Assembly: GCA_025617375.2 (NCBI GenBank)
Contig: JAMYGW020000012.1
Coordinates: 744,001-808,000 of the forward strand
Direction of reading: 5' to 3'
DNA from: Acarospora socialis
Lineage: Eukaryota > Ascomycota > Lecanoromycetes > Acarosporales > Acarosporaceae
Length of the DNA: 64,000 nucleotides
The first letter of the stretch is position 1. Each line of letters starts with the position of its first letter. Below are positions 54,564 through 64,000 of this stretch, piece after piece. The notes beneath the pieces were generated by a model. The model saw nothing but the letters and a program-made list of their open reading frames with translations, had not been told where the DNA came from and did not search any database. A program made the position numbers and the translations under genes.

Positions 54564-55992
54564 TGTGAATCAGTGAATATCGAGGTTCAGTGCTCACGTG
54601 ACGAGGGCAAGTATGAGATTGAGGGAGATGTTTTGAAAGCGGTGGCGGTAGTGATAAGCTTCGCAATATGTTCGAACGGAGACAAAGACGTGTCTATGTT
54701 GCGATGAAGTTCGAAGGAGTTGGGCAACTGAGAGGTTGAGTGTGTTGCAGCAAGTCTCACTGAGCTCGGGCGGTAGTGAATTGCGAGCCCTACCGCGAAC
54801 TTATTAGCGTCAACCAAGACCTAATCAGCCGCACGCTTCGTCACGTGCGAACTGAAATGTAAAGGTAGAGGACAAATAGTAAATGGGAGGATGAGAGGAT
54901 GTGTTGGAACGAAGTAGTATTCTTTGGGTTGGCTGTTGAAGGTGAGGTAGGTTTGGAATTGTGAGTTTGTTGACGTGTAGCGGGAATTAACGTGAACTTA
55001 ACGTGGAAGAACAAGACTTACTGAAAGGTCCAATGAGAGCCAGAACACCCCGTAGCCCACAGTGAGCATAAGTTTGAGCGAGCTGGACGTGATGTGCGGG
55101 CGGGATGTGACCTCGGACAGTAGTTGTCCCTGGACAGATCAAGCAGTGGGCTTGCTCGCCTCGAGCTTATCAGGCTAGAAAGCCCTGAGTTGGCGGCTGA
55201 AACGATGAGATGCTGGGATGAGGTTGAGTGGAATACTCTCTAGATCGTGGTGCTTGTGCGCCTCGGGTTTATGAGGCTAAGAAGGCAACTGAAGCGCTTC
55301 AGATGAGGTAGAGGTGCATAACATCTGAATGTTTTTGATGTTAAGGCCTTGCACGTAAGTTGTTGAATATAGTCGGGTCAAAATCCATCCAACTTTGAGC
55401 TTAGTGAAGGGTTGCCCGCGGCAGCGCAGGGTGTTACTTCTCGTGCAAGTGTGACCGTTTGTTCCGCTGTTAGACCTAGGATTCTAGCTCGACCCTAGAC
55501 ACGCACATGTTCGAGAAGAGTCGTAGCTGAGATCGGGTAGGGGATATATTGAGTAGATCAGTTACGTCAACGTAAACGGTAAGTGCCTGCTGGAAGATAT
55601 GTTAGCATCAGTCGTACAACGAATAACTGATTGACATCATCGCGAGATCAGGCCGAGAATTATATCATAGTCCGCAGGAACTTCAAGATGAACGTACCTC
55701 TCGCTGAAAGATACTCTGATTCGATATGGTTCCATAACAACAAGCCTCCATTGTCAAACAGTTGACGTATACTTTGTAGAAACATGAAAATGATATGAGC
55801 ACCTTCATGCCCGCAAACAGAACATTCTAGGACGTCTATATCTATTTCTATAGAATGGAGGAGTGGCTTTTCAAGAACGCCGGGCCGCTTCTGAGGCACT
55901 ATAAGATCAGCAACCCGCAAGTGATCACCAAACACCACGCTTTAATCTGGTAGGTTTACAGCAAGGGCCACAAGAGCCGAAACCTAAGAATC
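54564..55992. other. Gene-poor 1.4 kb, one unassigned frame
   Basis: This is upstream of the lysine/proline-rich gene and downstream of the ABC1 kinase gene. A minus-strand frame at 55660-55938 (VLECSVCGHEGAHIIFMFLQ within it) lacks an ATG at its start and uses AT-rich codons. It may be a fragment of a decayed gene or element and is not called. No RNA gene is seen. Confidence 0.35.
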
Positions 55993-58059
55993 TTAACCCT
56001 CAAAAACACTATGATTGAGCTCGACCCCAAAGTCTTTTGCCATATGCTGCATCTGTCTCTCGATGTCGTCCTCCATACCTCCTCCAAAGCCGAACCATTG
56101 CCTGACCTTGCTGGTATAGAACACCACGTCACTGCTGAAAAGAACAAACTTGAAGACGATATGACGTCCGAAGTTGGCCCATTTCTCGCTCCAACTAAGA
56201 TCCGGACTCTCGACCAAAGCCCTTGATGCCCAGTTTCCAGTGATCTTGATACGGTTCACTGGCGAGCCAAGGAACTGATTATTACCCTGAACGATACGTA
56301 GGTTGCGACCGATGAAAATGAGCTCTTGGGGCCATTTCTTTTCGTCCCCTAGTATGGACTTGATGCCTTTGCGCATCTTTTGCTGCATCTCGTAAGCCCG
56401 CTCGGCTTGCTCCTTTCCGGTAAGCCCTTTTCTTATCTCATTCGATGTTGTCATATCGCCACCGGCGTATGGTCGCATCAGAGTGGCAGAAGCGAATATG
56501 TCGGCATTATTGATTCCCCAGCTTTCCACAATCTTGCCCAGCGTTTTGTTGTCAAAAGTCATCAGACTCTTCCAGAAAAGAGCGTATTGGTGACGGAACT
56601 CCGGCTTCATATGTATGTACAGACCGTGATCAATTAGTACGACCTCGGGTTTTCCGGATGGGAGTCGTCGAATGAATATATTACCGGGATGTGGATCACA
56701 GTGCACCCATCCCCACAGAAACATTTGAGCGGAGAATAAGTCGATCATGGTAGTCATGACATCCTTCAACGAGAGACCCAATCCTCCTTTACCATCTTTA
56801 CCTCTCCAATAGTCTCGGTTAGGCTTCAGCTTTTCATCTGCTGTATGGTTGCCTAACGTCTCAGCAACATCTCCATGACTCGGAGGATCCAGCGCTGAGC
56901 CTCGGCAGCCTGGACTTCCTTCTCGTCTCTTTCCTTTCCAAGGGGCGGTCAGAGCCTCTTTGTCGAACAGTCGGACACCTTCGATCCATTCCGCTGTCAT
57001 GACACGCTTGGAGCTTAGTCCCCGGTATACCTTCGGTATGTAAACTCGCCCTGACAGCCTTGGCTCATTGGCCACCAATTCTGCCATACGCTCAGCATTA
57101 TCTGCTTCGTTCTCGAAGTCCGTTTCCAATAACAAACGCTCAGAAATGTAGGGCACCAAACTGTACAATGGAAGATCGAATAGGGTCGTGTATATGTACG
57201 TGACAACTCTTATTTCTCAGATAAGTATGGTCACCATTAAAGGTCTCAATCTGGATGAGGACGGGGTACTGTACTTGAACGTCCAGAGATCCCACCCAAC
57301 TTGCTGTGCAATTTCCCGCTTCTGCACCTTCACGGCAACCTCCCGACCATCTTGTAGCCTCGCCCAATGTACCTGCGCCACGCTTGCGCTGGCTCTCGCC
57401 GTCCGCTCCATCAGGCCCATGTTGGCATCTCCCTGGAAGCTTACGCCGAAGACCTCTTCCGGGCTCTTTCCGAAATCCTCGCGGATCACCCGCTCGACGT
57501 CTTTCCACGTATTCTGCGGCGCGTCGTCAAACATCTTGGCGAACATTTTCTGGAACTCAGGTGGCAGGATGGCGGACTGCATGGCGATGGCCTGGCCGAT
57601 TTTCAGGTAAAGGCCACCGTTGGCGCGTAGCAGGTCAAAGAGGCGTTCGGCATTGCGCACGTGAAGGGCAGCAATAGATTCCGCCAACGGAGGATGAGGG
57701 CGGAAGTTGATCTTATAATCCAGCGCCACGACCAAGCCAAGGCCGAATGTACGTGCACTACGTGTCAAAGAAGAAGCAATAAACTGCCGGTCAACAGCAT
57801 AGACGACGCCTGTACCGATGGCGAGATAGACGAGGCGGCGGGTCCACTTGCGTAAGCGATGGTAGACTTTTGGTGAGGCCGGTTTGGGAAGAGAACTGGG
57901 AGGAGGGGGAGCGAATGGCTGGAAGTGCTGCGTTTGAAGGCATCTCGAGGCACGCCAGCGTGGCTCACAAAATGGTTTAGAGAAGGACGCCTTGGACAGA
58001 CACCGGGGGGAGAGAGCGCAGCACCGGCCACGTAAGGGCGAGGCCAGGAAGGTCATCAT
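55993..58059 (-). CDS. Mitochondrial ABC1/UbiB-family kinase, ADCK1/Mcp2 type
   Basis: Two exons (58059-57275 and 57208-55993, intron 66 bases) give 666 residues. The family comprises atypical kinases/ATPases of the mitochondrial inner membrane; the ADCK1/yeast Mcp2 (Cqd2) branch affects lipid and coenzyme Q balance. The N-terminus is a basic mitochondrial leader (MMTFLASPLRGRCCALSPRC), followed by a hydrophobic span (LVYLAIGTGVVYAV). Family motifs are NGGLYLKIGQAIAMQ (KxGQ), TARASASVAQVHWARLQDGR with AVKVQ (nucleotide loop and lysine), LETDFENEADNAERM, WVHCDPHPGNIFIRRL and VVLIDHGLYIHM (the DHG form of the metal site). The splice restores FKVVTYIYTTLFDLPLYSLV. A charged insertion of about 55 residues, absent from most relatives, sits between KEALTAPWKGKRR and GLGLSLKDVM. 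A GTG lies in frame further upstream, but the ATG pair at 58059 is the better start. Confidence 0.93.
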
Positions 58060-58978
58060 AAGGTTACAGAGAGTATGGTGGGACACGTAGGACCAGAAGG
58101 CTTCATTTTATGCAGCTCACCTGGATATTTTGACATTTGATGATTGATGACGACGATGAGTAGCAGCTAGCTCTGATCGGGGTTCGCTAATCTAATCTAC
58201 TCGTAACTCCCCGGCCTAAAGCACAGGGGAGAATTCGATCAGGTCTGCCTGAGCACTCAACCTATTCTACCATACTCGTAGAGCCGTAATCTGCCGTGCA
58301 AGGCGGAATGATCTTCGCCGCATCCAAGAGAGTGTACCCAATCTGATAGATTTCCAATTTGTGGAAGTTGTAGAGAACAGTATCTCCGGTGGAGAACTTC
58401 ACTATAATTACTTCCCAGGATCAGGTTAAGCATTCAGCAGCTCCCTAACTAAACTCCCATTTTGTGCAAGCTGCGAAAGCGTCCCAAAATCGGGCAGTCT
58501 CAGTCATTCATTCCGGTACAACGTTGTAAGTACCTAGGTCACTCCAAATGCTAAGGTAGGTAAAGGTAGTCCACGGCTATGCTTACTTAATCAAGCATTC
58601 GGCCGAGCAATGATCGACAGGCTGCTGATCTGCCGCTCAACACGATAACCACGTGCAGAAGTGATAAGAACAGCATGGCGACGTCCAAGGTTGCACGAGC
58701 GTTGATTATAATCTACACGCATAGTTGTAATTGGACCATGTGGATGTAGTGCGAGATGTAAGTTGTCTGTAAAATACACATCAGTTACGTTGTAGGCAGT
58801 ACGAAGGACGCATTCAGAAAATAATGAGCCGAAGTCTTCCCTTCTTATTTTTCGCTCTCTCTCTCTGCTGAACCAAACCAAGGCACAAGCGAGACAGCAA
58901 TCTTAGAGCAGCCGGGGTAAGAAGTCAATCGCTTTAGGGATGAAGACTCTTCCTCATAACTCTCCAACTCCAAATCCC

Positions 58979-58984
58979 TATAAA
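58979..58984 (+). promoter_or_regulatory. TATA box of the palI/RIM9 gene
   Basis: CCCTATAAATC lies about 570 bases before the PalI start codon and before the leader introns, in a pyrimidine-rich context typical of fungal promoters. The inference is that transcription starts shortly downstream. Confidence 0.45.
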
Positions 58985-59282
58985 TCTTCAAAATTCATTC
59001 CGACCTCATTATTGTCACATTCAAACTTTGACACCGTTACCTCTTGATACTCTCCTGTCACTCATTTGAAACTTGTCCTCTTCTCTTTGATCCAGTTCCT
59101 GTCGTGGCTGCGGGAGGCGTTATCTTGCTGCCCTGCCCGTCTCAGGAACGATCCTTTCAAGTCGCGCTGCGCTCGACTAAACTTGCAAACTAACTTCCTT
59201 TAAACCGTCTACCAACTCCAATGCAGGTAAGTCAACTTTGGCCGGTCCAACGTTCTCTGCGCACTGCACACCCTCAACTGCG

Positions 59283-59325
59283 GTAAGTAAGATAGGTACT
59301 GACCACTGGACTGACTCCCCCGCAG
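59283..59325 (+). other. Probable 5'-leader intron of palI/RIM9
   Basis: GTAAGT at 59283, CTGAC branch-like words and CCCCCGCAG ending at 59325 make a 43-base intron in the leader. A second GTAAGT donor lies at 59227 just after a short upstream ATG-CAG (59221), so leader splicing may remove or keep upstream start codons. Confidence 0.4.
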
Positions 59326-59549
59326 GCCATTATTCTCGACTGCCAACTTTCCATCCTTTGCCCGTCAATGACGACCACCAGATAATCAACTGCAAATGGG
59401 GTCCGAATCAATCCGGCGCAATCGCTTCAACAGTAATTGTTGAATCTCCTGTCTTTTACTCATTTAAACGAGTGAACCCTGCTTCGTGACGGCTTCTCCT
59501 CGACCCACCTCCGGCTTGCGACTTTGGCTTCGGTCAGAGCTCAATCATC

Positions 59550-62161
59550 ATGTTACGAGCAGCAACTCCTCTCGCCATCCTACTTTTCGCCGCCTTTGTA
59601 CTTCTACTCCTATCTGTTATCTCTACGCCGATCGTGAAGGCCATACCTCTGGCCCGGTTTCGGGGCGTTGACTTCGGCGTTTTTGGCTATTGTAAAGGAT
59701 CCCAGTGCAGCGGCGTTAGGGTGGGATATAGTACCGGTACGTGGAGAGCTTGAGTTGTGTATCAATCACCAAATCTGGGACGGTTTGTTTTGGTCGTGGA
59801 GTGGAATCGGAAGAGATTCTTCCCGCCATGTTCAGGAAAGATTCGCGTCCTCAAGGTTTACGACAATCAAGATATCGACGCTCAAGGATACATTGGATTC
59901 GCAGGCTGACTTGGTTTCTTCATGCAGATGGCCTGTTCGGAAGTGGGAATAACGACTCGGACTTTTCATTACCCTCGGCCGCACGTCATTCTCTGTCCTC
60001 GATCCTGATCGTGCATCCAGTCGCTGCACTTCTAACATTGATATGCTTCGTCTTGGCTGCGACTGCTCATCTACACTCGCCGTCACACTCGCCTCGCTAT
60101 CTTCTAATCCTTCTCATCCTGCTCCTTCCGACACTGCTGGTCACACTGCTCGCATTCCTCGTCGATATCCTCCTTTTTGTACCACATCTGCAATGGGGCG
60201 GATGGATTGTCTTGGCGGCAACGATCCTTATCACCGCGAGTGGTATTGTGACCTGCGCCATGCGACGGACACTAGTCAGCAGGAAAGCAAGGAAGAAGAG
60301 GATTGCGGAGAATGCGGAGATGAATGGAGAAAACTTCTACAACCGGCAACAGACCGGCCGGGCCGAATCTCCTCCTCCACTATCTGCGAAACCAATTTCG
60401 CCTATGGTCAATGGTGCCCCTGGTGCGGACAGGCTACCTGCGTTTGCGACTTTTGACATGAACCAGAAGCGTCGTATGAGTGAGGAGGATCGAATACCAT
60501 TGAACAACCGCACCCCTTCCAACAGGACGGCACCGAGTCCAGATAGTACAGGAAGGCCGGGCATGACAGATGACGGTATGGATAGGTACGGCGCATCCGG
60601 AAGAGGCGGACCACGAGGAATGGGAGGCGGGCGGGGAGGCAGAGGCTATGGCGGGCCGAGAGATGAATTTGGCAATCCACTGAATCCTTCTGCCGCTTTC
60701 GGACCTGTGCCGCCAGGGGGATTCCGAAGAGACTCACCGGACTCTAGATTGCGGAACCAACATTCTAACGAAACAATGGGCTCGGCAAACTCTCGAGGTG
60801 GTCCTTATGGTGGAAGAGGGAGAGGCGGCTACCCCTCTCGAGGCAGCTATGGTAGAGGTGGCCCGTATGGAGGCGGTCGTGGTGGACCACCACTGGGTGT
60901 GAACGGTAGAGGGATTCCAATGGGACCGATGGCTGCAGGAGCCGGGGCTGGTATGGTGGCAGGAGACATGGTCGGTCGTGGGCAAAGAGGGCCTCCACCA
61001 GGTTACGGCAACGGCTATCCAGTACAAGGAAGAGGGGGTCCCGGTCATTACAGCCGCGAACAGACACCTGCTGCCTACGGCCCGCCAGGGTCTTATGGTA
61101 GGAGAGGATATTCGCCAGGCCCAGCACCAGGTCCGGGTTACGCAAGGCAGAGGTCTCCCGGACCTCCGCTAAACCAAGGTGGTCCCGATTATGGCGCGAT
61201 GGAACATCCACCCATGCCGTCTGTAGTCGCCGCTATGGACGGACGAGATAGGTCACCTCCGCCGCTACCAATCATGCATCATAACGACGGTATGGTAGGG
61301 CAAGCGGTCGAAATGGATGCTAACACAGGAAGTCCTTCACATACGCCAGGATTTGCTCCACAGAACCAGCTAAGAGATAGCGACGTCGACGTGCAAGGTA
61401 TGGTCGCACTACAACAGATTCGGCAAGACCCAATCGCAAGGAGTCCAACCAGTGACTATGGTGGGGAGCAGTGAGCTATCCTGTACGCTCAAAGATTTTA
61501 GTATCGTACTAACTGTAGTAGTTCGTATGTACCACCTCGAGCGGCATGGGCTGGGGGGATTGGTCGCAACGGCACTCCTCCCCTCAACACCAGCCAACCA
61601 CTCGCACCTATCCACGGCTCCCCGGTTGAGCTTCCAACACAACATCCTGCTCAGAGCCCACAGCAACAACCATCCAAACACACGCGCATGAACTCGAGCG
61701 ATACCTACTACGAAGATGTTGACCCACGCTTCGCTGAACCCGAACCAACCCTGGTGAATAGCGGCGCTGTCCCTTCATCACTGATCCCTGGACACGTCGG
61801 TGGGCAGCACATCGATCGAGGCCTCTCGCCCGGTCACCACCTGGACCCAAGTAGCTCGTACGAAAGCATTCAAGAAGGAGCAAGGTCACCCGCAACAAGC
61901 GACACGAGTCATTTTACCTCCATCTCGCAACGGGGTGTGAACCCGAACTGGAGACCTGGACCCAATGGGATGGGAATGGCACCGTCCATGGGTGGTGTAC
62001 CGAACAGAAGGCCAATGCAGCACCCACCACCGCAACAGAGAGATGTTCTGACGTCAAATCCGGACTTTGAACTACCTGTTGGTACGAGAGGGGGACTAGG
62101 GGGGCGCCCAGGACGATCGGGAAGTTCACCCAGTCAGAGATATCCTACCAACGACATGTAG
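59550..62161 (+). CDS. palI: pH-response regulator PalI / Rim9
   Basis: Three exons (59550-59736, 59928-61470, 61519-62161) give 790 residues; the introns are 191 and 48 bases. PalI/Rim9 is a plasma-membrane protein that assists the PalH/Rim21 sensor in the ambient-pH pathway ending in PacC/Rim101. It starts with a signal-anchor (ATPLAILLFAAFVLLLLSVI), then an outer loop with FGVFGYCKGSQCSGVRVGYS, joined by the splice to TDGLFGSG. Three more membrane spans follow: ILIVHPVAALLTLICFVLAA, LLILLILLLPTLLVTLLAFL, and GGWIVLAATILITASGIVTC. The long cytoplasmic tail is rich in Gly, Arg and Pro (RGGPYGGRGRGGYPSRGSYG), as in other filamentous fungi. The last splice yields SSYVPPRAAWAGGIGRNGTP, and MNSSDTYYEDVDPRFAEPEP ends the conserved part. 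Membrane pattern and order match the family. Confidence 0.95.
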
Positions 62162-62880
62162 CAGCCCCGATCAGCGCCTTCTATGCCCTTTATCCTTCCC
62201 CGTATTACCCGACTATCGAGCAATCTCAACCATCTCATCAGCTCAAAAACAGGCCTGCACTTGCAGAAAGTCTATGGCTACCATTTACCATTCTCAGCGC
62301 TATTCCTCCGCACATCTACTTTGCGCTCCACAGCACCATTTCTTACAATACTGTCCTACCATCTTGTCTTGGATTTATTATCCAGGTTTCATACTCTGTA
62401 TGTGGACAGCTAGATGCACCTTCAAGGTCATTGTTCCATTTCATGTATATACATAAAAACATACCAGAGTACTCTTACTATAGAAATCACCATTAGCACG
62501 AAAATAAATAGTCTTCTCGTGATAGATGGAATGAACCTGCCAAGCAAGCATCGCAACCCACCTGCATCCGCATCTTCCTGAAAGCCCCACTAACAACCAC
62601 TTCCCCCAGTCCATAGAGTCTTCTCGCCTTATGAATAGAAAGTAACTGGAGTTTGATGTCGAAAATTACCAAACTCAAAGAGATGGTCTAGACCCTCTTC
62701 AAGCCCCACCATGCCCATTGCGGGGTAAGGGGCGAGGAGGGGTGTCAGTAAATATAAACAGACAGACCCCACGACACTGATATGGCGAGCAACGGACAGA
62801 ATCCCAATTCACTCCCGCTCACGCCATTCTTACGAGTTTATCTTCTTGTCTAAGCAAACTTTGAAGAACAGGCGCTCAAC
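62162..62880. other. Intergenic, no gene seen
   Basis: This holds the PalI 3' flank and the promoter of the last GST gene. Short frames on both strands have no protein character. Confidence 0.4.
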
Positions 62881-63835
62881 ATGCCTACGACGAAAAAAGT
62901 CGGCTCTGCTGGCCCCGCGAACGAAAAGATCGGCGGCGTGCCTACGATCCACTACTTCGACTTCCAGTCGCGAGGACGAGGGCAAGTGGTCCGGCTGATG
63001 TGGGAGGTAAATCAACTTCCTCCCATCCCTCCCTTTTCGTCTTGCCCTCTCTCCCTCCCTGCATCGCTCAACCTCCAAGTCTCCTCCATCCCTTCCCCCC
63101 CTAGTCCCCTCCGCTAACATCCTCCGCCCCACCAAACCTAGGACGCCGGCATCGCCTACGAAGACGTCCGCTACACCTTCGACGAATACCCCTCGGCCAA
63201 AGACTCCACCATCAAACAACTCAACCCCACCGGCAACATCCCCGTCATCGAGCTGAACGGCCAGATCCTGACGCAGAGCTACGCCATCCTGCGACACTTC
63301 GCCCGGCTGCTGGGCGCCTACGACGGCACGACCGAAGACGAGAAGTATTGGGCCGACGCCATGTGCGACGTCGCCATCGACTGTACGTTGTCTCCCTTCC
63401 CCCTTTCCTTTCTCTCGCTCTTTTCGGACTTGCCATCACGATCCGTCACGTCACGTCACATCACGTTTCCGTATCCTAGAAAGACTGACAACAACGCTGT
63501 GCTATCCAGGGCGCACCCTCTTCATCACCGCCTTCTTCTCCCCCACCAAAGACCAAACCTACCCGGCGCACCAAACCGGCGACCGCAACCGCTTCCTGGC
63601 CGCGCTCGAAACGCACCTGAGCACGCACGACCTCTCGCGCCGCGGGCCGTTTGTCATTGGCAAGGAGGTCACGTATGCGGATCTGGTGATCTATCAGATC
63701 TGCCATGATGAGAATCTGACGCAGGAGGGGAGGAAGGGGCTGGGTGGGTATCCGCGCTTGAGGGCGTTGGTGGATGCGGTGGAGGGGAGGGAGGGCGTGG
63801 CGGCTTTTTTGGGGAGTGAGCGGTATTTGGGGTAG
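62881..63835 (+). CDS. Glutathione S-transferase, sigma-like
   Basis: Three exons (62881-63006, 63142-63382, 63510-63835) give 230 residues; the introns are 135 and 127 bases, longer than most here. The N-terminal thioredoxin-like domain reads VPTIHYFDFQSRGRGQVVRL, with the tyrosine and SRGR pattern of sigma/prostaglandin-D-synthase-like GSTs. It continues with NPTGNIPVIELNGQILTQSY (cis-proline loop and Gln-Ser glutathione site) and AILRHFARLLG. The C-terminal helical domain holds GPFVIGKEVTYADLVIYQI, the usual N-cap motif. Each splice joins conserved text (WE-DAGIAYEDVRY and IDW-RTLFITAFF). Function is glutathione conjugation or a related reaction in the cytosol, with the substrate unknown. 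The plus-strand reading inside the introns is pyrimidine-rich and not coding. Confidence 0.92.
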
Positions 63836-64000
63836 GGTGGGTTGCGGAGGAGGGAGGATGGGGAAGGGGTGCGGTGGATAGGGAGGAGGGGGTTGTTGTG
63901 TGTATGCTGGGAGCAAGGCCTGTGCAGGGGTGGAGGAGCACCGACGCCAAGCACGAATGTAGGGGCTTCGATTGCTTGGAAGTTGAGCACGATGTTCGTT

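Larger units (their letters stand above)
58060..59549. other. Divergent region with the long leader of the palI gene
   Basis: The right half carries a TATA box at 58979-58984 and two intron-like segments before the PalI start. The left half shows no gene; a minus-strand frame at 58591-58881 is unassigned and is probably chance. A short CT repeat lies at 58856-58868. Confidence 0.45.

Noticed and set aside
55660-55938. Minus-strand frame containing CSVCGHEGAH, considered as a gene or an old element fragment
   Set aside because: It lacks an ATG at its start, uses AT-rich codons and shows no complete domain. A weak likeness to retroelement protein text is too short to name a family.
1-64000. 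CRISPR arrays, rRNA genes, telomere repeats, secondary-metabolite clusters
   Set aside because: I looked for regularly spaced repeats, TTAGGG arrays, rRNA-like blocks and large synthase genes, and saw none.

Overview
The window looks like nuclear DNA of a filamentous ascomycete (Pezizomycotina; a dothideomycete is possible but unproven). Its genes lie on both strands and carry short GT-AG introns, mostly 45-70 bases. Many families are typical of that group: PalI/Rim9, a 2EXR protein, an Hrr1/SAD-3-type NF-X1 helicase, a HeLo-like/ankyrin protein and long serine- and proline-rich proteins. There is no sign of operons, plasmids or phage. Most genes had to be joined across introns by reading the splice sites, so the coordinates given are coding spans from start to stop that include introns.

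Layout. 0-6 kb: the tail of an unknown acidic protein, sideroflexin (minus), a small secreted protein (minus), a tRNA-Arg(UCG) with a short intron, then about 2.1 kb without a convincing gene. 6-17 kb: a PHD-finger protein, a 282-base hAT-type MITE with a perfect 8-base target duplication, a G-run, and a 1,994-residue CCCH/SF1 helicase/NF-X1 zinc-finger protein (minus). 17-27 kb: compact housekeeping genes: 25S rRNA m5C methyltransferase Rcm1/NSUN5, complex I subunit NDUFB4/B15, a GST, an OSGIN-like flavoprotein, splicing factor Prp18, a TA-flanked MITE inside a divergent promoter, and SAP18. 27-43 kb: a small conserved fungal protein, a tandem-BTB protein, the Golgi syntaxin Sed5, and a very long low-complexity protein. 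43-64 kb: a HeLo-like N-domain/ankyrin protein, a 2EXR protein, a tentative 96-residue spliced gene, a mitochondrial membrane protein, a lysine/proline-rich protein, an ADCK1/Mcp2-type ABC1 kinase, PalI/Rim9 and a sigma-like GST.

The genes do not form one pathway. Several serve mitochondria (sideroflexin, NDUFB4, the ABC1 kinase, the 408-residue membrane protein), several serve RNA or chromatin (Rcm1, Prp18, SAP18, the PHD protein, the Hrr1-like helicase), and others serve trafficking or pH sensing (Sed5, PalI). The items most worth a second look are the HeLo-like/ankyrin gene, the two MITEs, the uncertain first intron of the helicase, the 2,663-residue joined gene model, the 96-residue spliced candidate, and an 18-base tandem dyad repeat just upstream of Sed5. 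I found no CRISPR array, secondary-metabolite cluster or clearly new multi-gene system.
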